Assembly (NCBI GenBank): GCA_944323495.1
Contig: CALUSZ010000201.1
Span: 1-18,324 of the forward strand
Origin: Candidatus Gastranaerophilales bacterium
GTDB taxonomy: Bacteria > Cyanobacteriota > Vampirovibrionia > Gastranaerophilales > Gastranaerophilaceae
Length of the DNA stretch: 18,324 nucleotides
Direction: 5' to 3'
Of this stretch, positions 7,842 to 13,918 are shown piece after piece. The stretch's first letter is position 1. Every line of letters starts with the position of its first letter. The notes below the pieces were generated by a model, which saw only the letters and a list, made by a program, of their open reading frames with translations, did no database searches and was not told where the DNA came from. Both the position numbers and the translations under genes were made by a program.

Positions 7842-7901
7842 ACTTTTTTAAAAAGTCAATAACTATAACATTATTATATAGTATTTCCGATAATATTAAT
7901 A
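7842..7901. promoter_or_regulatory. Divergent intergenic control region between the 591-aa gene and the porin
   Basis: The 196-bp gap 7798-7993 is very AT-rich. For the minus-strand operon a TATAAT -10 is seen at 7878-7873 and a TTGACT at 7859-7854, but neither has a properly spaced partner. A 15-bp inverted repeat ACTTTTT-T-AAAAAGT lies at 7842-7856. I cannot fix the minus-strand promoter precisely. Confidence 0.3.
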
Positions 7902-7951
7902 TAAGCGATTATGAAAAAATCAACCATATAAATTAATAAAAGTAAGAGAAA

Positions 7952-7967
7952 TACTCTATATAGAGTA
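7952..7967. promoter_or_regulatory. Perfect 16-bp palindrome upstream of the porin (operator candidate)
   Basis: TACTCTATATAGAGTA is identical to its own reverse complement. It covers the place where the -35 of the porin promoter (-10 at 7982-7987) should be, and no -35 hexamer is visible there. A dimeric regulator bound here would repress, or activate by recruiting polymerase to the extended -10. Confidence 0.55.
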
Positions 7968-7978
7968 GGGATATGTTG

Positions 7979-7987
7979 TGGTATAAT
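7979..7987 (+). promoter_or_regulatory. Extended -10 promoter of the porin gene, predicting a leaderless mRNA
   Basis: TGG-TATAAT is a perfect extended -10, and the ATG begins at 7994, six bases after it. Transcription should start at or next to the start codon. No Shine-Dalgarno sequence fits the ATG. The same TGTGGTATWAT string occurs at the pilin promoter near 18198. Confidence 0.65.
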
Positions 7988-7993
7988 TAACAA

Positions 7994-9148
7994 ATGAAAC
8001 ATTTCCTTCTGGCTTTTGTTATGTTATTTTTTTCTGCCTCCTGTTTTGCAATCGAGGAAGTTTTGCTTGAAGTGGATGATAATAGAGTGCCGGATGCAGC
8101 TATAAATAAAGTTTTTGATGAAGATGATGAATTAACTCTTTATGAAAAACTCCAAAATATTAAGGCAAAAGAAGTAAAAGACACAAATAGTTCAGTTTAT
8201 CTGCTTGATGGAATTTTGACCAAAAAATTTGAGACGGGGCCTATAGAGACAATGCATCTTTTTGGATATTATAGAGGTTCTGTTGATATGGATGTGACTT
8301 CCGGCGGCGATTCTATATATGATTTTAGTGCGATTCAGGCCGGTATTAACGGTAAATTTAGAGGCGGACAGAATTTTTATGAGGCGCGTTTTAGATTTGA
8401 TCCTGTAGAAGGGTATTCGTTTTTGCAAACATTACCGGTGGATATATATGTTGCGAATGCTTCAATACCACATCATACACTAATATTGGGTAACACAAGA
8501 ACGCCGACCGGATATGAAGGCTCAAGGTCTGATTCAATTATTCCGTTTGTTTTAAGAGCGCAGATTGCAAGAAATTTTGGTAATACAAGGAAGCTTGGGT
8601 TTAAGGTTAAAGGTAATTATGACCTTGTGGAATATGATTTAGGCGGGTATAGTTCTGATACATATTTTCGAGAATTTTTTCCGGGAGCAGAGTTTTCCGG
8701 CTGGGTTAATCTTAAGCCGCTTGGAAAAACAAACGGTAAATACGGGAAGCTTACTCTGGGCGGAGGTATTACTGCAGGCAACAATGTTACGGATTACTTT
8801 GTCGGCGGACTGTACGCCGGATATGAGTACAAAAATTTTATGGCGAATTTTGAATACGCTTCTGCAGACGGGTATAACGGAGCCAGAACTATTTCAACCG
8901 ACAGGGCAGAAGGGTTTTATTCAACTATCGGCTATAAGATTACCCCCAGGATTCAATTGCTTGGAAGGTATGATCACTATGTTCCCGATAAGAATTTTGC
9001 GGATGATATAAGGCGGGAGTATTCAGTAGGGCTAAACTATTTTATAAAAGGACAGGCGTTAAAGTTAATGCTGAATTATGTATTCTGCCAGAATGATATT
9101 TTAGAAGATTCTCATCGGATTATCCTTGGCACCCAGCTTATACTTTAG
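7994..9148 (+). CDS. Outer-membrane porin-like beta-barrel protein
   Basis: This is a 384-residue Sec-exported protein with a signal peptide (MKHFLLAFVMLFFSASCFA, cleavage after residue 19). A short acidic, helical N-terminal part (about 20-70) is followed by alternating aromatic/Gly strands typical of a transmembrane beta barrel. Examples are FGYYRGSVDMDV, FYEARFRFDPV, LGFKVKGNYDLVEYDLGGY, YAGYEYKNFMANFEYAS and a final strand ending GTQLIL. Motifs such as GNTRTPTGYEGSRSDS and the strand pattern recall the phosphate-selective porin O/P group, but the substrate cannot be read from sequence. The gene is divergent from the 591-aa operon. The ATG lies right at the predicted transcript start. Its TAG overlaps the convergent gene's stop by 4 bp (9145-9148), leaving no room for a terminator. 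Confidence 0.85.
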   Translation: MKHFLLAFVMLFFSASCFAIEEVLLEVDDNRVPDAAINKVFDEDDELTLYEKLQNIKAKEVKDTNSSVYLLDGILTKKFETGPIETMHLFGYYRGSVDMDVTSGGDSIYDFSAIQAGINGKFRGGQNFYEARFRFDPVEGYSFLQTLPVDIYVANASIPHHTLILGNTRTPTGYEGSRSDSIIPFVLRAQIARNFGNTRKLGFKVKGNYDLVEYDLGGYSSDTYFREFFPGAEFSGWVNLKPLGKTNGKYGKLTLGGGITAGNNVTDYFVGGLYAGYEYKNFMANFEYASADGYNGARTISTDRAEGFYSTIGYKITPRIQLLGRYDHYVPDKNFADDIRREYSVGLNYFIKGQALKLMLNYVFCQNDILEDSHRIILGTQLIL

Positions 9149-9888
9149 GCAGTAACCGGTACAAATATTGAACTCGGGGTTTTGTACAGGTTATTTGTTA
9201 TACCATCTGATACAGCCCTGCCGTCACCGGTTGTTATTTCCGTATGACCATATTTAGGGCTGTAGCCCTGAACACCCTTGTTGTAAACAAGAATGCAGCC
9301 AGCCGGTAAATCTTCTACATTAACTTCTGATGGTGATATTTCTTTGAATTTTTTATTCTTTCTCAAAATTTTAGGCATTTCATATGCGTCTCCCTGCTCA
9401 TATGCGCCCAGGCCGGATTTTTCAATGGCTTTTTTTACATAAGTGGCGCAGTATCCGCTGAAACCTTTAGAATTCTTTAATGCCGTTTTAGCAAGTGTTT
9501 CTCCTGCACTGGCATCATAATTTGAAACTGAAAATCCTTTTTTGTTTTTATTGGTCAGTGTGAAGGAATCTCCGGATGGGAAGGCGGTGCTGAATTTGTA
9601 TGAGGAATTGTTATTCCATATTGATGTATTGTTCCAATTTAGATTCCAATTGCTATTATTGTTTGTATTGTTGCTCCAGATATCAGTCGGAAATATTTTT
9701 GAAAAATCAAAATTAAATGAAGGCAGGGTAAATGATGACGGAGAAAAGAATGATGGGAATATGGAATTAAAGTTAAAGTTAAAAGCAGGCATAAACGGGA
9801 ATGTCGGAGTAAACCAGCTCTGTTGCGGGTTTATTCCGTTTGATAAATAATCCATATTCAGATTTGTGAATCGGTTATATATAGTCAT
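9145..9888 (-). CDS. CHAP/NlpC-type cysteine peptidase-like protein with Asn/Phe-rich N-terminal half
   Basis: Residues about 125-247 look like a papain-fold amidase: catalytic-type Cys147 at a helix start (GYCATYVKKAIEKSGLG), DLPAGCILVYNKG before the second half, and His215 in YGHTEITTGDGR, with Asp222 or Asp228 as possible third residue. Such domains usually cut peptidoglycan peptides. Residues 1-100 are low-complexity: Phe/Pro/Asn/Ser-rich (FNFNFNSIFPSFFSP) then Asn/Trp-rich (WNLNWNNTSIWNNNSS). There is no Sec signal or membrane helix, so export, if it occurs, needs another route. An AAGGA seven bases before the ATG supports the start. Upstream, minus-strand 9949-9926 carries a TTTTGTAACAAAA dyad next to AGGCAATTAT, shared with the second haemagglutinin-like gene. 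Enzyme activity is inferred; a non-catalytic wall-binding role is possible. Confidence 0.75.
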   Translation of the reverse strand: MTIYNRFTNLNMDYLSNGINPQQSWFTPTFPFMPAFNFNFNSIFPSFFSPSSFTLPSFNFDFSKIFPTDIWSNNTNNNSNWNLNWNNTSIWNNNSSYKFSTAFPSGDSFTLTNKNKKGFSVSNYDASAGETLAKTALKNSKGFSGYCATYVKKAIEKSGLGAYEQGDAYEMPKILRKNKKFKEISPSEVNVEDLPAGCILVYNKGVQGYSPKYGHTEITTGDGRAVSDGITNNLYKTPSSIFVPVTA

Positions 9889-9910
9889 GACAATATCCTT
9901 ATTTATATAA

Positions 9911-9949
9911 AGTATATAAATGATAGATAATTGCCTTTTTGTAACAAAA
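9911..9949 (-). promoter_or_regulatory. Promoter region of the CHAP-like gene with shared AGGCAATT box
   Basis: On the minus strand the order is a 13-bp odd dyad TTTTGT-A-ACAAAA (9937-9949), AGGCAATTAT (9936-9927), and TATACT (9916-9911) as the likeliest -10, 13 bp after GGCAAT. ACAAAAAGGCAATT is identical over 14 bases to the region before the haemagglutinin-like gene at 16045. Confidence 0.45.
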
Positions 9950-9957
9950 GTTAATAC

Positions 9958-10398
9958 TTACCAGTTTTCTGAACCATACAGTTTATACTTGTCAATACTT
10001 GTCTGATGACGGTCGATAATTCTTTGTACTGTTTTATCGGACTCGAGCATGGTTTGGTAATGTATAATTTCCTCTTTTAGTTTCCTTATATGCTGTTTTA
10101 CAGCTTCAAGTTTAGAAAAAATAAGACCATAATATCCGCACTCTTCCGGAATGTAAGCAAACGGCGAAGATGGATATTGCTCACATTCTCCTGGTTTATT
10201 TGCATTTGTGCAAATATTATTTTTTAAAAATTTGCATGAACAAAAAGTTATATTATTCGTTTTAGAATTAGGAATAAGCATTTGCTCAAAATCGGATTTT
10301 AACTCTTGAATCCCGTCAAAAAAGAGCAGACGTTTTTCGAAATCTACCGGTATATGTTTACAGCATTCACCGCATTTGTTACAGAAATTTTTGTCCAT
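9958..10398 (-). CDS. YkgJ-type cysteine-cluster (zinc/iron-chelating) protein
   Basis: The N-terminal part has the pattern of the UPF0153/YkgJ family: C6-x2-C9-G-x-C12-C13, then C53-x-C55, C63 and C72, with C87 further on; these are expected to chelate zinc or an iron-sulfur centre. The family's biological role is not established. Residues about 95-130 are a Lys/Glu/Gln-rich coiled coil that is not part of the usual domain. The length is 146 residues, and it is cytosolic with no signal. The minus strand shows TTGACT (10433-10428) and TATAAT (10412-10407) with the ATG eight bases after the -10, so this mRNA too may be leaderless; no Shine-Dalgarno fits. It may be read through into the CHAP-like gene 69 bp downstream, which also has its own promoter motifs. 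Confidence 0.85.
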   Translation of the reverse strand: MDKNFCNKCGECCKHIPVDFEKRLLFFDGIQELKSDFEQMLIPNSKTNNITFCSCKFLKNNICTNANKPGECEQYPSSPFAYIPEECGYYGLIFSKLEAVKQHIRKLKEEIIHYQTMLESDKTVQRIIDRHQTSIDKYKLYGSENW

Positions 10399-10406
10399 AA
10401 TCTAAT

Positions 10407-10433
10407 ATTATACATTTAATATAGGATAGTCAA
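10407..10433 (-). promoter_or_regulatory. Promoter of the YkgJ-type gene, probably leaderless
   Basis: TTGACT (10433-10428) and TATAAT (10412-10407) on the minus strand are separated by 15 bp. The start codon at 10398 lies where transcription should begin. The 86-bp gap also holds the divergent promoter of the gene at 10485; TATACT at 10445-10450 is a candidate -10 for that gene. Confidence 0.5.
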
Positions 10434-10484
10434 AGGAATAAAAATATACTATCATGTAGTTATATTTGAAATAGGAGATGAAAA

Positions 10485-10880
10485 ATGAAGAGATTAGTTC
10501 TGGCTTTAGGATTATGTTTTGCACTTCATGGAACAGCATTTGCCGATGGAAGTGCATTTACACCGTTGGATTTTAATGATACTGCTTATGGAAGTGCTAC
10601 AACATCAACTACAAAACCAGCTGTATCATATACTTCTTCTACAGATGGTGATGCTGTTGGAAATGGTAATATTCAAAACGCTATTCAACAGCTTGATAAT
10701 GCGCAGGTGGATATAAGAAATGACCTTTTAAACTGTAAAACAAAATATGCTGATGTTGATGCACAGTATAAGCTTATTAAAACAGAAAGAAAAGCTTTAC
10801 AAAAACAAGTTAGCAATATTGAAAAAAGAATCAAAGAAATCGATAAAGCTAAAGAAAAAATCAGAAAAAATATGTTATAA
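10485..10880 (+). CDS. Secreted coiled-coil protein, unrecognised
   Basis: This is a 131-residue protein with a Sec signal peptide (MKRLVLALGLCFALHGTAFA, cleavage after residue 20). A Ser/Thr-rich linker (about 21-60) and a charged coiled coil (about 64-131: DNAQVDIRNDLLNCK to the C-terminus) follow. One cysteine lies in the coiled coil (Cys84), which could form a disulfide-linked dimer in the periplasm. AGGAGA at 10473-10478, six bases before the ATG, fixes the start. The gene has its own terminator. The layout recalls small periplasmic coiled-coil proteins that brace the envelope (Lpp, Skp or YbgF N-terminal type), but no family match is seen, and it lacks a lipobox. Function unknown. Confidence 0.85.
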   Translation: MKRLVLALGLCFALHGTAFADGSAFTPLDFNDTAYGSATTSTTKPAVSYTSSTDGDAVGNGNIQNAIQQLDNAQVDIRNDLLNCKTKYADVDAQYKLIKTERKALQKQVSNIEKRIKEIDKAKEKIRKNML

Positions 10881-10905
10881 AAAAGAGGGCTATGCCCTCT
10901 TTTTT
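10879..10905. terminator. Bidirectional rho-independent terminator
   Basis: AAAAAAGAGGGC (10879-10890) and GCCCTCTTTTTT (10894-10905) pair perfectly around a TAT loop. T tracts follow the stem on both strands, so it can end both the + gene stopping at 10880 and the - gene stopping at 10904. Confidence 0.92.
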
Positions 10906-11245
10906 ATTTACCCTGCTGGAATAGCGGTTTACTTCTGTTTTGAAGGCAAACTCCGAACTGACAGCTTGAATTGTAGTTATAATCGCTTTCTGTTGGAGCA
11001 AAACTTTGTGCTTGTTCTCTTATATCACTTCTGTCGACAGGTTTTAATCTGGCTTCAGGAGATTCAGAAAATTCACTTATATTATCTCCGGATGGGTTAT
11101 AAACAGGAGGAACGTGTTCCCTGAACCCGGGCAGAGAGCAAACTGTTTCACCTCCTTCTATTGGACAAGCTGCACGGGCAGGTGCGGAGTTAGGAAATAT
11201 GAGAGGTATGGCGAATAGAAATGATATTATTAAAAACTTTTTCAT
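10904..11245 (-). CDS. Small secreted four-cysteine protein, unrecognised
   Basis: This is a 113-residue precursor with a clear Sec signal peptide (hydrophobic residues 4-18, cleavage near ARA|A at 25/26). The mature part begins ACPIEGGETVCSLPGFREH, then is Pro/Ser/Glu-rich and disordered-looking, and ends with SSCQFGVCLQN. Cys27, Cys36, Cys95 and Cys100 could make two disulfides in the periplasm. Residue -3 to Cys27 is Arg, so it is not a lipoprotein. AAGGAG lies eight bases before the ATG. The gene shares the bidirectional terminator with the neighbouring secreted coiled-coil gene and is divergent from the beta-lactamase-like gene. No family is recognised; the stop codon lies inside the terminator's T tract. 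Confidence 0.8.
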   Translation of the reverse strand: MKKFLIISFLFAIPLIFPNSAPARAACPIEGGETVCSLPGFREHVPPVYNPSGDNISEFSESPEARLKPVDRSDIREQAQSFAPTESDYNYNSSCQFGVCLQNRSKPLFQQGK

Positions 11246-11343
11246 AAACTAGGCTCCTTTTCTTATATATAGTAATATTTTTTTTGTTTTTATCATTGAC
11301 TAAGCAGACTAGCCATTTAGCAGTATATTTTTAATTCCATTAT

Positions 11344-11372
11344 TTGAAGGATGTAAGAGGGATAAGTATAAT
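11344..11372 (+). promoter_or_regulatory. Sigma-70-type promoter of the beta-lactamase-like gene
   Basis: TTGAAG (11344-11349), a 17-bp spacer and TATAAT (11367-11372) give the best-formed promoter in the window. The predicted start is near 11379, followed by GGAGGG (11395-11400) and the TTG start codon. The rest of the divergent gap 11246-11343 shows nothing convincing for the minus gene beyond a TATATA tract. Confidence 0.7.
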
Positions 11373-11407
11373 GTTATTATTGAATCGGGATATTGGAGGG
11401 ATAATAA

Positions 11408-12613
11408 TTGTACGCATATCAACAACAGCCGAGAAAACCTGAAAGAAGATTACATGTTGTGCCGGACAGGAAACGGTCTATTGTTATAAATAAACCGGTA
11501 ATAAAAAAGAAAAAAAGAAATCTGTTTTTAGAAATTTTTCGTCAATTAGTTATATTTTCTTTTTTGGGAGCATTTGCGTATTTTGTTCTTCCAACGAGTT
11601 TTTCACGCCTTATTCAGAATGTATTTTTTCCGTACAATTTGCCTGCAGGCGTAAAATCTATGCCAAATCTGCAGATAAATGACGGCAGGATAAAAAAGAT
11701 GAATGAAGCAGATTTGTATGCGATAGCAAATCCTATTACAAATTATTTAAATAATGATTTATTTTTAAATCGTTTAATGCTGACTCCTACGATACAAAAA
11801 ACTCATAGTGAAGTTACAACAATGTATCATACAGCTGAAATGACCGGATTAAAAAAACAGCTTCTTTCTTTGGCAGCTCAATATCCAATGATAAAACCTG
11901 CTGTTTATGTATGGGAATATGAAAATGGAAAATATGTGGACATAAACGGAGACAATATTTATTCAGCCGCGAGTATTATAAAGCTTCCGGTTCTTGTCAG
12001 AATGTTTAAGTCAATTGAGGCAAAACAAATGACTATATATGACGAGATGACGCTTACGGATTATTATAAATCATCAGGCTCAGGAAGCCTGCAGTATGCG
12101 CAGAGCGGACGTAAATTTACGCTTGATCAGCTTGCAAAAACAATGATACAAGACTCTGATAATACATCTACTAACATGATTATGTCTAAATTAGGCGGAA
12201 TGGACGATGTTAATATAGGGCTTCGGGATTGGGGAATTTCTAAAACTTATGTAAGAACCTGGCTTCCGGATTTGGCCGGCACTAATAAAACGACGGCTAA
12301 AGATATGGCAAAGATTCTTTATAACCTTGATAATCCAGGATTTTTGAATATTAATTCAAGAGAATATATAATAGATTACTTAAGCCATGTTAAAAATAAC
12401 AGATTAATAGCTGCAGGGCTTGGAGACGGTGCGCTTTTTGTTCATAAAACGGGTGATATCGGAACAATGCTTGGTGATGCAGGAATTGTGTATGCTCCAA
12501 ATGGCAAAAAATATATTGTTGTAATTCTGGCACAGCGGCCGTATAATGCGCCTCAAGGTAAAGATTTTATAGTAAAAGCTTCAAGCCTCATATATAAGGC
12601 AATCGTCGGATAA
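11408..12613 (+). CDS. Membrane-anchored class A beta-lactamase-like serine hydrolase
   Basis: This is a 401-residue protein with a basic cytosolic N-terminus, one membrane helix (about 42-62, EIFRQLVIFSFLGAFAYFV) and a periplasmic domain of the beta-lactamase/DD-peptidase fold. Catalytic motifs are clear: S189-I-I-K192 (SxxK), S250-D-N252 (SDN) and K347-T-G349 (KTG). The omega-loop Glu of class A enzymes (ExxxN) is not seen; the equivalent stretch reads WLPDLAGTNKTTAKD. Efficient hydrolysis of beta-lactams is therefore doubtful, and a peptidoglycan-related or degenerate role is as likely. The start is TTG, supported by GGAGGG seven bases upstream and by the absence of a better ATG. A terminator follows at once, so it is monocistronic. 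The fold assignment is firm; the substrate is open. Confidence 0.87.
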   Translation: MYAYQQQPRKPERRLHVVPDRKRSIVINKPVIKKKKRNLFLEIFRQLVIFSFLGAFAYFVLPTSFSRLIQNVFFPYNLPAGVKSMPNLQINDGRIKKMNEADLYAIANPITNYLNNDLFLNRLMLTPTIQKTHSEVTTMYHTAEMTGLKKQLLSLAAQYPMIKPAVYVWEYENGKYVDINGDNIYSAASIIKLPVLVRMFKSIEAKQMTIYDEMTLTDYYKSSGSGSLQYAQSGRKFTLDQLAKTMIQDSDNTSTNMIMSKLGGMDDVNIGLRDWGISKTYVRTWLPDLAGTNKTTAKDMAKILYNLDNPGFLNINSREYIIDYLSHVKNNRLIAAGLGDGALFVHKTGDIGTMLGDAGIVYAPNGKKYIVVILAQRPYNAPQGKDFIVKASSLIYKAIVG

Positions 12614-12620
12614 ATTTCTA

Positions 12621-12650
12621 AAACAGGTTGTAACAGACCTGTTTTTTTAT
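12621..12650 (+). terminator. Rho-independent terminator
   Basis: AAACAGGT (12621-12628) and ACCTGTTT (12637-12644) pair around an 8-nt loop TGTAACAG and run into a T tract. It lies 7 bases after the beta-lactamase-like stop and separates it from glf. Confidence 0.85.
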
Positions 12651-12680
12651 GTTATTCTTTTAATAAGTCAGTGAGGTTAT

Positions 12681-13793
12681 ATGGATAAAAATTTAGTTGT
12701 AGGCTGTGGAATTACAGGTGCCGTTTTAGCCAGAAAAGTTGCGGAAGAGTTAGATGAAAAAGTTGTTTTGATAGACAGGCGGGAGAACGTTGCTGGGAAT
12801 TCTTTTGATTACAAGGATAAAGAGAGTGGAATAACTGTACATAAATACGGCCCGCATATTTTCCATACAAATAATAAAGATGTTTGGGATTATTTATCAA
12901 GGTTTACAAAATGGCATTATTTCTTTTTAAAGCCGAATGCCGTAATAGAAGGTGAGAAGGTGACTCTGCCTTTTAATCTTACAACCATAAGAGAACTGTT
13001 TTCGCCCAATATGGCGGACAGACTCGAGGATAAACTTATTGCTCGCTACGGCTATGGTGTGAAAGTTCCGATTTTAAATCTTAAAGAAAATGATGATAAG
13101 GATTTGAAATTTCTTGCAGAATATATTTATGAACATGTTTTCAAGAATTACACTATGAAACAATGGGGTTTAAAACCGGAGGAAATTGATCCTTCTGTAA
13201 CAGCAAGAGTGCCGGTATATATTAGCCATGATAACAGATATTTTCAGGATAAATATCAAGGTATTCCTCTCAAGGGTTATACCAAAATGATTGAAAATAT
13301 GGTTTCTCATCCGAATATTGAACTAAAACTCGGTGTTGATTACAGAAATTTGAAAGAAAAAGATTACAAGCGTATATTTTATACCGGAGCAATTGATGAA
13401 TTTTTTGAATACAAATACGGAGAACTTCCATATAGAAGCTTGAACTTTGATGTACAAATTATTGATAAGGAATATTATCAGAAAACCGTTGTAACAAATT
13501 ATCCAAACAATTACGATTTTACCAGAATAACAGAACATAAGTATTTTCTTGATGAAAAGTCTGATAAAACTGTTATTTCAGTTGAATATCCGGAAGAATT
13601 TAAAGTCGGAAAAAATGAGAGATATTATCCCGTATCAAATCCGGAAAACCAAGCTTTATACGAAAAATACCGCGAGGAAGCCGAAAAAATCTCGAACCTT
13701 TATTTCTGCGGACGTTTAGGCGGATATAAATATTACAATATGGATTTGGCAGTAGAAAAAGCATTTGAACTTTTTAACAGAGTCTGCATATAA
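12681..13793 (+). CDS. glf: UDP-galactopyranose mutase
   Basis: Glf is a flavoenzyme that interconverts UDP-galactopyranose and UDP-galactofuranose, supplying galactofuranose for surface polysaccharides. The 370 residues are the usual bacterial length. An N-terminal FAD-binding Rossmann motif (VVGCGITGA, glycines 8, 10 and 13) is followed by the acidic end of the second strand (LIDRRENVAGNSFD), HKYGPHIFHTN, the conserved NRYFQDKYQGIPLKGYT loop, GAIDEFFEYKYG-LPYRSL, and near the C-terminus FCGRLGGYKYYNMDLAV, which contacts flavin. GAGG four bases before the ATG is the ribosome site. No galactofuranosyltransferase or other glycan gene is next to it, so it appears as a single gene between a beta-lactamase-like gene and the haemagglutinin-like pair. 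Only a weak AT-rich hairpin (arms AAGATT/AATCTT, 13792-13811) follows. Confidence 0.95.
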   Translation: MDKNLVVGCGITGAVLARKVAEELDEKVVLIDRRENVAGNSFDYKDKESGITVHKYGPHIFHTNNKDVWDYLSRFTKWHYFFLKPNAVIEGEKVTLPFNLTTIRELFSPNMADRLEDKLIARYGYGVKVPILNLKENDDKDLKFLAEYIYEHVFKNYTMKQWGLKPEEIDPSVTARVPVYISHDNRYFQDKYQGIPLKGYTKMIENMVSHPNIELKLGVDYRNLKEKDYKRIFYTGAIDEFFEYKYGELPYRSLNFDVQIIDKEYYQKTVVTNYPNNYDFTRITEHKYFLDEKSDKTVISVEYPEEFKVGKNERYYPVSNPENQALYEKYREEAEKISNLYFCGRLGGYKYYNMDLAVEKAFELFNRVCI

Positions 13794-13820
13794 GATTAAC
13801 TCTGAAATCTTTTATTATTA
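13792..13820 (+). terminator. Weak hairpin after glf, possible terminator
   Basis: AAGATT (13792-13797) and AATCTT (13806-13811) pair around an 8-nt loop and are followed by TTATTATTA. The stem is short and AT-only apart from one G-C pair, so read-through is likely. Confidence 0.25.
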
Positions 13821-13823
13821 ACT

Positions 13824-13887
13824 ATTGTAACAATTTGCACAAATTAGGGCAAAAAAAATTCTGTTGGTTTTTTGTTAGTAGTATAAT
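13824..13887 (+). promoter_or_regulatory. Promoter region of the first haemagglutinin-like gene
   Basis: TATAAT at 13882-13887 is the likely -10, with a start near 13894. The -35 position reads TTCTGT and is weak. An 11-bp odd dyad ATTGT-A-ACAAT lies upstream at 13824-13834. The -10 lies inside the longer open frame that begins at 13835, which argues against that earlier start. Confidence 0.5.
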
Positions 13888-13918
13888 AAAATCCCAGTCG
13901 AAAGAGAAGGTGTATTGT

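Noticed and set aside
7742..7936. 64-codon plus-strand frame at the start of the 591-aa gene
   Set aside because: It begins antisense in that gene and runs through its control region; no ribosome site.
9542..9850. 102-codon plus-strand open frame
   Set aside because: It is antisense to the low-complexity Asn/Phe-rich half of the CHAP-like gene; its Leu/Phe/Gln-rich product is what such a complement gives.
10747..11124. 125-codon plus-strand open frame
   Set aside because: It overlaps the secreted coiled-coil gene out of frame, crosses a strong terminator and runs antisense through the four-cysteine gene.
13835..13918. Longer start of the first haemagglutinin-like gene adding 28 residues
   Set aside because: The extension has no ribosome site, contains the probable -10 TATAAT and pushes the signal peptide inside the protein; AGAAGG before 13919 fits far better.
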